Positions 41,530-51,136 of a stretch of DNA of 64,000 nt are shown one piece after another. This DNA is from Scilla litardierei. Lineage: Eukaryota; Streptophyta; Magnoliopsida; Asparagales; Asparagaceae. A model generated the notes under the pieces. The model did no database searches. It was not told the origin of the DNA and saw nothing but the letters and a program-made list of their open reading frames with translations. The position numbers and the translations under genes were made by a program. Location: contig CM061140.1 of the NCBI GenBank assembly GCA_030789695.1, positions 85,560,422 to 85,624,421 of the forward strand. The letters run 5' to 3'. How positions within the stretch are numbered: the stretch's first letter is position 1; each line of letters begins with the position of its first letter.

Positions 41530-43910
41530 CTGACGGCATAAAAATTGAGATCCTGAAGGCATAGAAATCAGGCATAAAAATTGACAAAATTCAAAGCCAG
41601 GGATGACCTGAAATCAATCGTCTTCCCCAAAATGACAGCTCAAAATTGGAAGAGTTGCTGGCAATCTAAAAATTTAAGATTAGCACCTTGAAATCCGATG
41701 AGGCCAACGGTCACCCAAGGTGGTGCTTTGGGGAGATCAACGCCAACAGGAGCCCAGGTGGTGATTTGCTTCGGTGCGATCGACGTCAGACTCTGGCTCA
41801 TCAGACCCTAGCTGAACCCATCAGACCCTAGTATGGCAGGTAAATATACGCTTAAAAGACAAAACGGTAAAAAAATTGGAGGAAACATGCATACATACAA
41901 TAAAAATCCAAATATACGATCTGAAGAAAATATAATTCTAATGAGCATATATAAATAAAAATCTTATTTATATTACAATATAAATCAAAGAATAGGGATG
42001 TGAATATATAAAACAGACATGTGGTTTTTAGAACCTGGATAAAGAAAGGAGGAAGATTAAAGAGGGGAAACATGTTCAACAAAAAATAATTTAGTATGAA
42101 TTTACGGGCGAGAAAGGGTTGCAGTCTTCCAGATAACCTAAAAAGCACACCCATCAGTACCATCTAAATTGACAGTACAATATTTCAGTACATGTATCCA
42201 ATAGGCATTTAAGAATTTATAATCTCCACCAGCATTCAAAAACAAATGCACAATAGGTTGAAGAAGCAAATAACTTTCCTCATTGTGTATATTTTTAGTT
42301 TCCATATCAGGCTAAAGTACATGGAGACTACCATGACCATCCAAACAAAGACGCTAATATTGCTTATAGTTTCCTTTAAAGTACCGTATCATTATAAAAT
42401 TTGGTTGCACTGTAATCAGTTTTAATGCAATAGCACCAAAAAATCAAAAGATAGATGATATGCATTTAGAAGCATCCATGATGCCAATATTTCTGATTTG
42501 CATCGAATGATGCACACCATCCAAATAGAATATCCTTACCATTGGACATGATCAGACACCAATTTACTGTCTAGAAACAAAATTTTGAAGGAATCTGAAT
42601 TATTTTGAACATACATCAAATTTTGAAGATATCCAACATTCCAACCTACCTGCTCAATCCTTATTTCTGCAGGTTACATATTGCCAACACCAAAGCTAAG
42701 AGTAACATCAAATTGAAATTTCAGATATTACATCTCCATGAGACTAAAAGTAACATCTGATGATATATGAAGGAGCCTAAAAGCAACACTGAGAGAAAAA
42801 TAAGAAAAATACTATTTTTCTGTTACTTCAGAGAAAATTGTCTCAACCGAAAAGAAATGGTCAAGTATCACATGCATCTGTTTTCAAATAAAGATACAAT
42901 AAGCTGAAGAAATATATTTTTTCCCCATATGAGCAAGAGAAATATACTGACTGTTTTATTCTTAAATACCTTTTTGTACAACTTACTTTATAAAGACTAA
43001 TTCATGACAATAAATTGTTTTTCTGTACCTGATGAGCCTAAATCATTCAACCTCAAGTATTTAGAATGTCACGAAATGAACTTTAAACAAATAGATGAAT
43101 GAATGAATAAGTTGAACTATTTGCTATGTTGAGTATTACAAACTCAGGACACTTTAGATTATATCTCAAAGTGGCCTGAGTTTCAACTAACTTGCCCAAA
43201 TCTTTAAACTGAGACCATCAAAAAGTCTAATCGAGAGTAATTTTTCCGAACCGCATTCTCTTCCATCCGCTCTTTCTAAGAGAAGGATGCAATCCTAGTA
43301 TGTGTTCATGCATAAAATCGTGCCTCATCAATATGCCCACTACTGAAGGCCTCTGCAATTGAAACACAAAATTAGCCAAAAAAGTATAAATCATTTGTAT
43401 CAATGGATTTCAGTGCCGGAACAAAAATTCTCCAAATCAACTGTCGCATTGTATCTGTCAGTCTCTGCAATCACAACACAACCATTACACGAAAAGTGGT
43501 GAATCAAATTTATATATTCAATTGCAATATTTCAAACTTACTGGGGTTCTCAGCGAGATGACAGATAGCGCTTGTGTGCGATAGGATGTGGTTCGATTAA
43601 GGAGCCTATGGCGAGAGAAACCCCACTCATGAGCTTTAACAATCAAAGAAACATGTGTTCACTTTAAAAATCTTACCTGATTGAGATCGGGCAACGAATG
43701 AAGAAGCAAAGAGAAGAGATGTGATGTGGAGAGATCGGAAGAGGCATGTGGAACCTACTGCTAAGGACAATTCCAAACAATTAGATAAGACATTTTCCTT
43801 GCTAACATGCATAAAGTAGGTAATATCATAAATGGGCCACACAGAAACGATTTACGTAGGGCCAAGATTGTAAACAAAGAAATACAGTATCATGATATCA
43901 AATTCTTTAC

Positions 43911-44045
43911 CTTGAGATTAAAATCTAACTGCCGCATCTTCTGGTTATATTTCTGAAAATCAGAACCAAGAGCTTCACGTGAAGCCTTCTCAAGTTCAGT
44001 TATTGCTACGACAGCTGTATATGGCCATCAATTTTTTTCACCATC
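43911..44045 (-). pseudogene. TFIIS-central-domain (TFS2M) protein exon in H2
   Basis: A 45-codon exon with acceptor TTTTCCAG and donor GTAAAG. It encodes WPYTAVVAITELEKASREAL and GSDFQKYNQKMRQLDFNLK. The F-KY-Q-K-R-L-FNLK pattern is that of the TFIIS middle domain as found in plant TFIIS-like nuclear proteins, which help RNA polymerase II resume elongation. A TGA replaces codon 6. The zinc ribbon and N-terminal domain are absent. The exact parent gene is uncertain. Confidence 0.65.
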
Positions 44046-44805
44046 CTGGAAAACATCATCATTAATCAAGTCACAATTATGCATGAAGAACGCACCATCA
44101 ATACTAATCGATACAACAAAATATAAAGGAAAACCACTAAATTCCATACATTAACTTCAGTTTCATGGAAATAATTTAAATGAGAAATATACTATAAATT
44201 TTTTGCATGGCATTGTACAACAAAAGATTACTAATGAACTTCATAAGAATAACAACCAGCCAACAAATTGACTATTATCTACAATTCATAGTTAAGCTAC
44301 AAAATAGGGAATTTTTTTGCCAATGCCACCGACATATAAAACCAAATGCAACAATTTCATCATCAAATACCAAACTTATTCAACCAACTTCAGATCACCA
44401 ACAATTAAGAAATCAACTCATATCCTTCCCAAGGAGTAGCATTAAGGCATGAACAACGAAATGATCGAAGCATTTGTATCACCCAAGGATTGGTCCAAGA
44501 TGCACACTCAAAACCATCATCAAGTTGAATCTCAGTGCTACATAAAAACATATGTAAGGGACTCACGGCCCCTTGACAAAAATCTGAAAGTCTTGAAAGT
44601 TCGGAAAAAATGACTAAACAATTAATAAATCTGAAATTTATAAACAAAAAACCCTACAAAACATGAAAATTCTGAAATTCTGTAAGCAATTGTTAACAAA
44701 ACAACCTAAAAAATTTTGTCTGCATCATATAACACATTGATTCCTATTGAATAATTTAGAAAAGAACCTTTGAGCATTGGTACAAACAGTTGGTGTGCAG
44801 AAATC

Positions 44806-44886
44806 CTGGAGGCTTTGTACCAAACTTTAAAATAGAATCCAAATCCTGGAGGCTTTGTACCAACCTTTAAAAATAGAATCCAAAGA
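44806..44886. repeat. 41-bp direct duplication in H2
   Basis: ATCCTGGAGGCTTTGTACCA ... TTTAAAATAGAATCCAA occurs twice in tandem with two differences. A separate pair CTGCTCTGTCAACAACACCA lies at about 44970 and 45024. Confidence 0.85.
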
Positions 44887-45263
44887 TTCAATCAAGCTGT
44901 GAAAAATTAATATGAGGAGGAATCAAATTTCTTTCTGCAGTCAAATTTTGAGCCCTGCAGTTGGATGTTCTGCTCTGTCAACAACACCATTTGTGTAGCT
45001 TCCACCCTCATGAGTAGCGTCCACTGCTCTGTCAACAACACCATTAATATTGATGAAGGTGAGGAGGCGGTGGCTATTGTGGTGCTTGGCGTGGAGATAT
45101 TACCAAAAACAGAGAATAAAAATCAATAATATTATAAATAATTAATATTGTCATTAATCGAACCACTGAAGTAGAAAATTCAAAATCCTACATAATATTT
45201 ATCGTGAAACTCAGAATCATAAAATAAAATTTAGATATTACTGATCTGCATTAGGGATCAACC

Positions 45264-45530
45264 TTACCCCATGAAAAATTTATGACCCTCGCCGTGATTC
45301 ACGCAATCCAGCCCACACCCATAGTGAGGGATCTCGTAGAAATCTGCCTTCGTGATCCCGACGGAGAACTCCAGATCTTCGCCCCTCCGCTCGACCTGGC
45401 CGATGTTGAGCCACATGATGAGGACCTTGACGCTGACCCCTTTCAGATTCTCTGGCTTGTTCTTTGAGATCTGGCCCAATACATTGGATCTGTAGCAGAG
45501 GTCGTAATAGGATTCCTCAAGGGAGGACAT
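45264..45530 (-). pseudogene. DUF538-family protein, C-terminal fragment, in H2
   Basis: An open frame of 88 codons. It contains DLCYRSNVLGQISKN, ENLKGVSVKVLIMWLNIGQV and GEDLEFSVGITKADFYE, followed by CGLDC. This matches the end of plant DUF538 (PF04398) proteins: YD..I.G.I....L..L.GV.VK.L..W..V, then FSVG..SA.F. DUF538 proteins are small, plant-specific, often secreted, and of largely unknown role (SVB in trichome growth is one). The N-terminal signal peptide and first half are missing. The ATG at 45530 may be an ordinary internal Met. It lies 470 bp from the Helitron 5' end. Confidence 0.75.
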
Positions 45531-46000
45531 GCAAGACTGAGAAATTCAAATACGGTCCTTTATAGCCATTTTCCATCTGGGTTGGTTGCTCTGATTGCAC
45601 CATCCCTCCACTTTATAGCCATTTTCCTCATCTCAACTCTCTTTTGCCCACTGAATAGCTCGTTGATGACTCTCTTCTCGCGAGGTCACCGGTGGCAGGG
45701 TCGAAGCACCATTGGGGAGGAGAGATTTTGGGGAACAGAGATTTTTTGGGTCTGATGAGCAAGATTTTTAATGAGGATAGGTCTGCAGGCACGTGAGCGG
45801 GTGTTGGGATTTTCGTTGGGCGGCTGCTGAGAGCCACCAAAATTTTGATTTCAAAATCAAATTTCAAAATCTCTTCACCATGTTCAAAATTCAAAATCAT
45901 TTGTATTTAATATATGAGGGACTGATGACTGGGACAAAGCAATATGACTGGACTTATGACTGGGACAAAATTCAAAAAAGGTCCTCCTTTATAGAATAGA

Positions 46001-46052
46001 TGTATATATATATATATGTATGTATATATATATGTGTATATATATATATGTA
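46001..46052. repeat. (TA/GTATA) microsatellite between H2 and H3
   Basis: TATATATA/GTATGTATA run. Together with 35024-35038 and 46335-46390 it shows that both Helitrons landed in AT dinucleotide DNA. Confidence 0.9.
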
Positions 46053-46334
46053 CTAGTCATAACCCGTGCCCAGAGGGCACGGAGGCAGTCGTGCCCGGGC
46101 GCAAATGAGGAGATAAAGCGGTCGGCAAATTGAAAAAGTGTGGATGTGTGTGCGAGTGAGGAAGGTCGGGGACAAAAAGAGTAAAAGCAGAGACTAAAAC
46201 GCAAAAAAAACACCAAAACCCCAACCCAACCCCCACGTGGCGTCCCAGTCAGCAACAAAAAATATGACTGAGACAAAACTGCCACGTGAGACAAAAATGC
46301 CACGTAGGACAAACTTCATAAATTGTATAATAGA
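46053..46334 (-). mobile_element. Mini-Helitron H3 (282 bp)
   Basis: A minus-strand element: 5' TCTATTATACAATTTATG at 46334, 3' hairpin CCGTGCCC/GGGCACGG (46063-46081) and GTTATGACTAG ending at 46053, flanked by A and T. The interior contains GCCACGTGAGACAAAAATG-type short repeats. The same termini as H2 and H1. Non-coding. Confidence 0.85.
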
Positions 46335-47829
46335 TATATATATGTATATATATATATATATTTAATGTATATATATATGTATATATGTTAGTTTTATAAT
46401 GGTTAGTACCTTACATTTGTATAGTAGTATATTAATTAATTTATTAATGTTAGCAGTAGATAATCTTTAAGGTTATTACGTAAGTTAATATACTTAGTTT
46501 AATATTGTAGTATACAGTTAGATACTTATGTTAGATGTCATGTTATATGTTATTAGTTTTGTTGTTATATTATTTCCATAATAATAGTTATATTATACTA
46601 GTCAGTATATGATGTTAATCAGTACGCTTAGATATTGCAACATGTTAACAGTAATAAAAGAAGTTAGGTTTAGTAATATTAATTAAACACTTTCAGTCTA
46701 ACATCAAACCCAACCTCGCAGAAACTTCCACGTCTCTCATATGAACTCAGCGACACCAAGATCATTGGAACCAGGCAAGTGTGCGAATTATAGCAGTTTA
46801 ACTTATTTAATCTCATTTGTCATGTTAAGCTGAATTATAGAAAATTAACCACGAAATGACACTCACGAAAATTGCCACGATAATCCACACTTACTATGTG
46901 ACACGTTGATATGAAGTTTTGCATGTTTAGGATTCATGACTTGCTGATGAGAAATACTTGTATGCAGCATGTGCATTACTTAACCAATTAATTTCCATGT
47001 TTTAAATTGTGTTAAATGTCATAACTTATGGAACTGCTAATAATTAATATGGAATCATGCTTCACATCATATTTGTACACACTTGTTAGAATTCCATCTT
47101 GTGATAGATTAAATTGCACAGTATCATGGACATTGATGGAGTACCTTGAAAGAACTTGAATTCGTGAACTCGTGCATATTGATAAGCTAGCTTGTGTCCC
47201 AGCACAATATTCGTGAACTCGTGCATATTGATAGGCTGGCTCGTGTTCCAGCACAACATTCGTGAACTCGTGCCCTCGATGGCAAAATCTTGAATTCGTG
47301 AACTCGTGAACTTGATTAGGCTGGCTCGTGTTCCAGCACATCAATTGGGTGGGGTTAGGGTTGAGCGGCCCATAAGCGTGTGTGAAAGGGTCCCCTTCAA
47401 GAGCACCACCTATATGGTGGGGGGCGTCAATCACGATTATTCCTTCATGAGAAGGATAGATTCACTCACCATGACTTAAAGGCGTGAACCCTAGGCATGA
47501 TAGAAAACATATGCATGGAACTTGGACAAATTGTTGTTACTTTACTTGCACCTTAGAATTTCCATGTTCATAAGTGCTTTTCTTAACTTCCTTTGGATTG
47601 CCATGCTCATTACTTTGAACACTATAATTTCCATGCTCATTACTTTGTACACTACAATTGCCATGCTAACTACTTGTACACTACACATTGCTATACTCTC
47701 ATGTTCTTATGCTGCCATGCTTTACTTATTGCAACCATATTGTGTCACTCATCTTGCAATGAAAATGATTTTGAAAACCTTGCCGAGGGTCAATTCTTCT
47801 AAATCTTGCCGAGCGACCCTCACAAAGGA
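46335..47829 (+). repeat. Tekay-like LTR E, piece 4
   Basis: 46335-46680 is AT-rich like 34510-34660. From 46770 landmarks parallel the D LTR: CCAGGCAAGTGTG, repeats of ATTCGTGAACTCGTG and GGCTGGCTCGTGTTCCAGCA (47160-47340; C has TTCCTGGCTCGTG), GGGTTAGGGTTGAGCGGCCC (D: GTAGGGTTGAGCGGTCGC), AAAGGCGTGAACCC, and CCATGCTCATTACTTTG repeats. It stops at 47829 where A' begins, so the rest of E lies elsewhere. No gene. Confidence 0.55.
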
Positions 47830-49053
47830 TGACGTCCCCTAGATGTGAGCATGCAATGTGCAATAAGATTGGGGATACCAGATTTAAATATTTATACCGT
47901 AAGCGCAAGGTGTTGTAGTGTGGCTTGGGGGTCGAACACAGGGAGGCGTGGTTGTGCTTGTGTCAGAAGGGACCTGATTCACCCTATGGGTGAGCTAGCC
48001 CGAAACGATAGATGGTTTGTCACAAATTGTAGATATGAGGTTAAACAATATAAAAGAAACCCCAGGACTTCGGTTTCCACCCTATCATGTGTTCTCGCAA
48101 TTACGACCGGCGGATATGACAACGATCGGAATTAGGGTTTAGTGGCGAGACGTTGCCTCTAAAAGTGATACCGGCGTCCCATGGGCCCGATATTCCGGTC
48201 GGTGCTCAGGATGATACGCCAGATATCAGGGTTCGGTCAGTGGGCATTCCCATGTCCATTAACACTGACAGACTCCAGGAGCACTAAGCTCGCAACGATG
48301 ACTCCCAACATCTCATCATGCCGTTCCCACGCGCTAGGATTCGATGCCTACGCTAAGGGCGTGAGCTATGGCTAGGGAGTCAACCACCAAGTTTATTCCC
48401 CCTTGGCCCAACGGTCAAATGCGGCTTTTTCCCGTCGATGATGATGAAACACCCCGCGTAACCGATAGATTACTAATACCTATCAAAATCCTAGTCCTAT
48501 GGACCCATTAGGGAGAACCCACGAAGGGGTTTCCACCAAAATCCCAGATTTGGGAACTACTCACACATATTAGCTAAAAAGCAATCTAAATGAAAATCGA
48601 CCGTTAAAATCATGATCGGGCAATTGAAATGAAGTAGTAGAAATGCTATGAAGATAATAACAAAGTTTGACAAAGATCAGAAAACTTACAAATAAAGATA
48701 AAATTCCAGCCGTCACAATAGAGAAAAAAGAGAGAAAATACAACAGTTCTCGTTTCTAAAAACCTAGGGCTTATATATATAGAAAACGACGCCACCCGAT
48801 CGGTTGAAGTATCAACCGATCGGTTGAAGTATCAACCGATCGGTTGAAGTATCAACCGATCGGGTGAGCTGCTACGTGCTTTGGCTACGCGCTTCAGAAA
48901 CTTCACCCGCTCGCTTAGACCCGGTCAGTTGGCACAAGCGGCTCGCCGTTTGGATCTTGCGGTCATCAGGTGAACCGATCGGTTGGACAATCAACCGATC
49001 GTTTGGAAACATCGCCCAAAAGATAGAAACTTGCGTCAATTTGGCACGATTAG
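47830..49053 (-). repeat. Element A' 3' LTR, left piece
   Basis: It begins TGACGTCCCCTAG and follows the A LTR (1184-1606, 17624 on). It ends against B' at 49053. Contains the TATATATATA box (about 48772-48781) and the CCGATCGG tandem (48793-48866). Confidence 0.85.
48793..48866 (-). repeat. Tandem CAACCGATCGGTTG palindromes
   Basis: Three 20-bp units AACCGATCGGTTGAAGTATC in tandem, closed by CACCCG and CGGGTG ends. Only one hairpin exists at the same place in A (18166-18199), so the unit was amplified in A'. It lies about 12 bp from the TATA run. Confidence 0.88.
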
Positions 49054-49358
49054 TGATCGGTCCATATTTTACACCTTTTTTCTGCATGTTCTCACTCCAT
49101 TTCGATTGCTCATATTGCGATTTTCACGAGTATTCGACGATATTGCGTTACTTTTCACTATTTCTTGTTTTTGTCGGATTTCAGGAAATATGAGCAATTG
49201 GGAGCAAAAATGAGCTTGAAGGACTTGCATGCATAATGGAGCATCGCTCATGGACTTATTGAGGACCTATCAACGATAGAAGACGAGTGGAAGAAGAAAG
49301 AACATCGTAGGAGCGACGAGGAAGCGAAATGATGAAGATTGGGCATTTTCAGCATGCC

Positions 49359-49757
49359 ACTCGGCCGAGTGAAGGAGTCACTCGGCCGAGCAAAGAAGCC
49401 CGCTCGGCCGGCCAGATCAGACATGCAATTACTTGAAGATTAGCGTGCACTCGGCCGAGTGACGATATCCCACTCGGCCGAGTATGGAGACACCACTCGC
49501 CCGAGTGGCACACGAACGACGGCATCCAAAAGAGCCGACTTACTGGAATTTTACAGTCGATCTCAGAGATCCTTTGGAGACCGACTCGGCCGAGTACCAA
49601 AAGCCCCTCGGCCGAGTGACATTCCCACTCGGCCGAGTGACATTCCCACTCGGCCGAGTGACCAGTTTTTGCCAGTTTTTGACAGAGTGCTGTTCTCTGG
49701 AATTTCTGCAGGAATTCCCACTCGGCCGAGTGAGCTTTCCACTCGGCCGAGTTGCGA
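49359..49757 (+). repeat. CACTCGGCCGAGTG palindrome array in U3 of B'
   Basis: About a dozen copies, intact or one-off, of the 14-bp perfect palindrome. They include three near-identical 24-bp tandem units (CACTCGGCCGAGTGACATTC) at about 49610-49665. The array ends about 95 bp before the TATA box. Also present in the right LTR (55113-55512) and in both B LTRs. Confidence 0.9.
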
Positions 49758-49848
49758 CTGGCGCAGAACTTAAGTTGCACGCAGAATTTGTTTTGGGCGC
49801 GGGTTTCAGGGGGTTTTTACGCAATTTTGTTAGGGTTTTTTGGGGGCT

Positions 49849-49855
49849 ATTTAAG
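49849..49855 (+). promoter_or_regulatory. TATA-like box of B' LTR
   Basis: GGGGGCTATTTAAG, at the position of TATATAAG in B. Confidence 0.6.
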
Positions 49856-50218
49856 ACGGTTGTAGCCATCATTAGAGAAGGTTCCCAACATGTTTTCTTA
49901 GGGATTCTTTTGGAGGTTAGGCCATGCCCTAGGCCCCCTCTTGGATCTAAAAGCTTGTATTTTGGATTGAAGATCTTCATCAAGCTAAATATTTTGTTCT
50001 TATTGTTTGAATCTTTGTTTTTCTATCTTTTTGAATGCAAGCAATGATTTTTATTGATTCTCATATCGTTATTGCTATGCTAGAGTAGATTTGTTGTTCT
50101 AGGGCATGGGGATGAAGCCTATGGATCTAATTTCAGATTTGTGATGAATGAATTTCTAAATTGCTAGAATGCTAGGAGGTTAGGTTATGATTGATTTATT
50201 ACGGATAGCTAGGGATTT

Positions 50219-50515
50219 CCATCGATCTAGGGTTTGCAAGAGATTGGATTCTAATCGATGGGAAGGCCTAGATATTCGATTTAGGTTTATAATCGAGATT
50301 CTCTAGACTTGGTTTGTAAGAGATTGGACCAAAGATAGGATTTTTATTATAAATCTATACCTATATTCGTTTGCAAGAGATTGGACGAATACGAACTATC
50401 TCAACCTAGATCGTAACTCGAGTTTGCACGAGAGTGGGCTCGAGGTGCGATTGAACGATGATGTCGATCCTAATGCTAGTGGCTTAGGCTAGGGTTTGCA
50501 AGAGATTGGGCCCTA
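50219..50515 (+). other. Five-hairpin array, B' 5' LTR (leader RNA)
   Basis: Hairpins in order use arms CCATCGAT/ATCGATGG (50219-50261), TTGGT/ACCAA, TATTCGT/ACGAATA, CTCGAG/CTCGAG and TAGGG/CCCTA (50490-50515). Cores are TTGCAAGAGATTGG except the CTCGAG one, which is TTGCACGAGAGTGG, and the TTGGT one with TTGTAAGAGATTGG. The last hairpin has the A-U core here but the C-G core in B: both members of the pair changed together. Position: about 370 nt after TATA, about 410 nt before the primer site. Confidence 0.83.
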
Positions 50516-50924
50516 TCCTAGGTTTGCTATAGACCCGTAATAGCGCGAGAGCGTGAGCTTGGTTCTCTATTCAGTTACGACTAGTTCACCTCAACTCAAG
50601 TCTAGTAATATTGAGATTCACTATTTACAATGATGTATGACGATCCGTAGTGGGAATTTCCTAGCCCTAGACACTTATATTATATTATATTTGAATCGAT
50701 ATTTAACCGATTTCTCTATCTCCGACACCGACATCCATCACCATTGCCATTACATCATACCATAGCCATCTCCACCAATAAGACATTCGTAGTCGAACCG
50801 ACCTAGGATAGATTGGAACCAACACCACCTCCTCATGTTCGATACCCGCTCGCCACTTGACCGTGCGCTTGCGGTAAAACTACAATCGTTCTCCGGGTGT
50901 ATATCCGGGACCGAACCAAGTTTT

Positions 50925-50942
50925 TGGCGCCGTTACCGGGGA
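50925..50942 (+). promoter_or_regulatory. Primer-binding site of element B' (tRNA-Asp type)
   Basis: TGGCGCCGTTACCGGGGA, one mismatch from the complement of the plant tRNA-Asp 3' end, 6 bp after the LTR. Confidence 0.88.
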
Positions 50943-51136
50943 GGTGTTTCCTGTTGGGTGCCAATTTGTCACAATTAGGTTGATTAGATTACATTAAAAA
51001 ACAAATAAAAAAATTAAAATACATTGAGAGAGATTTTTTTCCCACCACCTGCTAATATTATCTTTATCTCTCTTTGTACCACTGACGTCTTTTCCAGGTT
51101 GTTTACTTTGATTGATCAGGTACAGTTGTTGCAGCG

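Larger units (their letters stand above)
35039..46000 (-). mobile_element. Helitron H2, about 11 kb, carrying pieces of at least four genes
   Basis: It reads on the minus strand. The 5' end TCTATTCTATAAAGGAGG (46000 leftward) is preceded by A. The 3' end is the 18-bp palindrome CCGTGCCCGCGGGCACGG (35050-35067) followed by GTTATGACTAG and then T. The same terminal words occur in H1 and H3. Contents in Helitron order: DUF538 fragment, TFIIS-central-domain exon, two pPLA-I exons, all in Helitron sense, then an LRR-kinase fragment in the opposite sense. Exons retain flanking introns, so genomic DNA was captured. Stretches without assignable content: 35470-36440, 37940-40610 (only a weak exon candidate at 38429-38484), 41530-43910, 44050-44800 and 44890-45260. 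All are AT-rich. No Rep/helicase gene. Confidence 0.8.
49054..50918 (+). repeat. 5' LTR of element B'
   Basis: It starts TGATCGGTCCATATTTTACA. CTCGGCCGAG palindromes occupy 49359-49757, TATTTAA is at 49849, and the hairpin array is at 50219-50515. It ends GGACCGAACCA, where the partner LTR ends GGCGCGATCA; the end is therefore mutated in this copy. Confidence 0.9.

Noticed and set aside
41680..41835. Open minus-strand stretch (WAPVGVDLPKAPPW)
   Set aside because: No match to a known family and no convincing splice sites. Contains a small AGGGTCTGATG duplication only.
43200..43340. Exon-like minus-strand segment after an AATTGCAG acceptor (FSSGHIDEARFYA)
   Set aside because: Short, stops follow soon, and I do not recognise the peptide. 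Not strong enough to list as captured gene sequence.
49349..49983. Overlapping long frames containing ARPSG/LGRV-type repeats on both strands
   Set aside because: Translation of the CTCGGCCGAG palindrome array in the B' LTR, open in several frames because of repeat composition.
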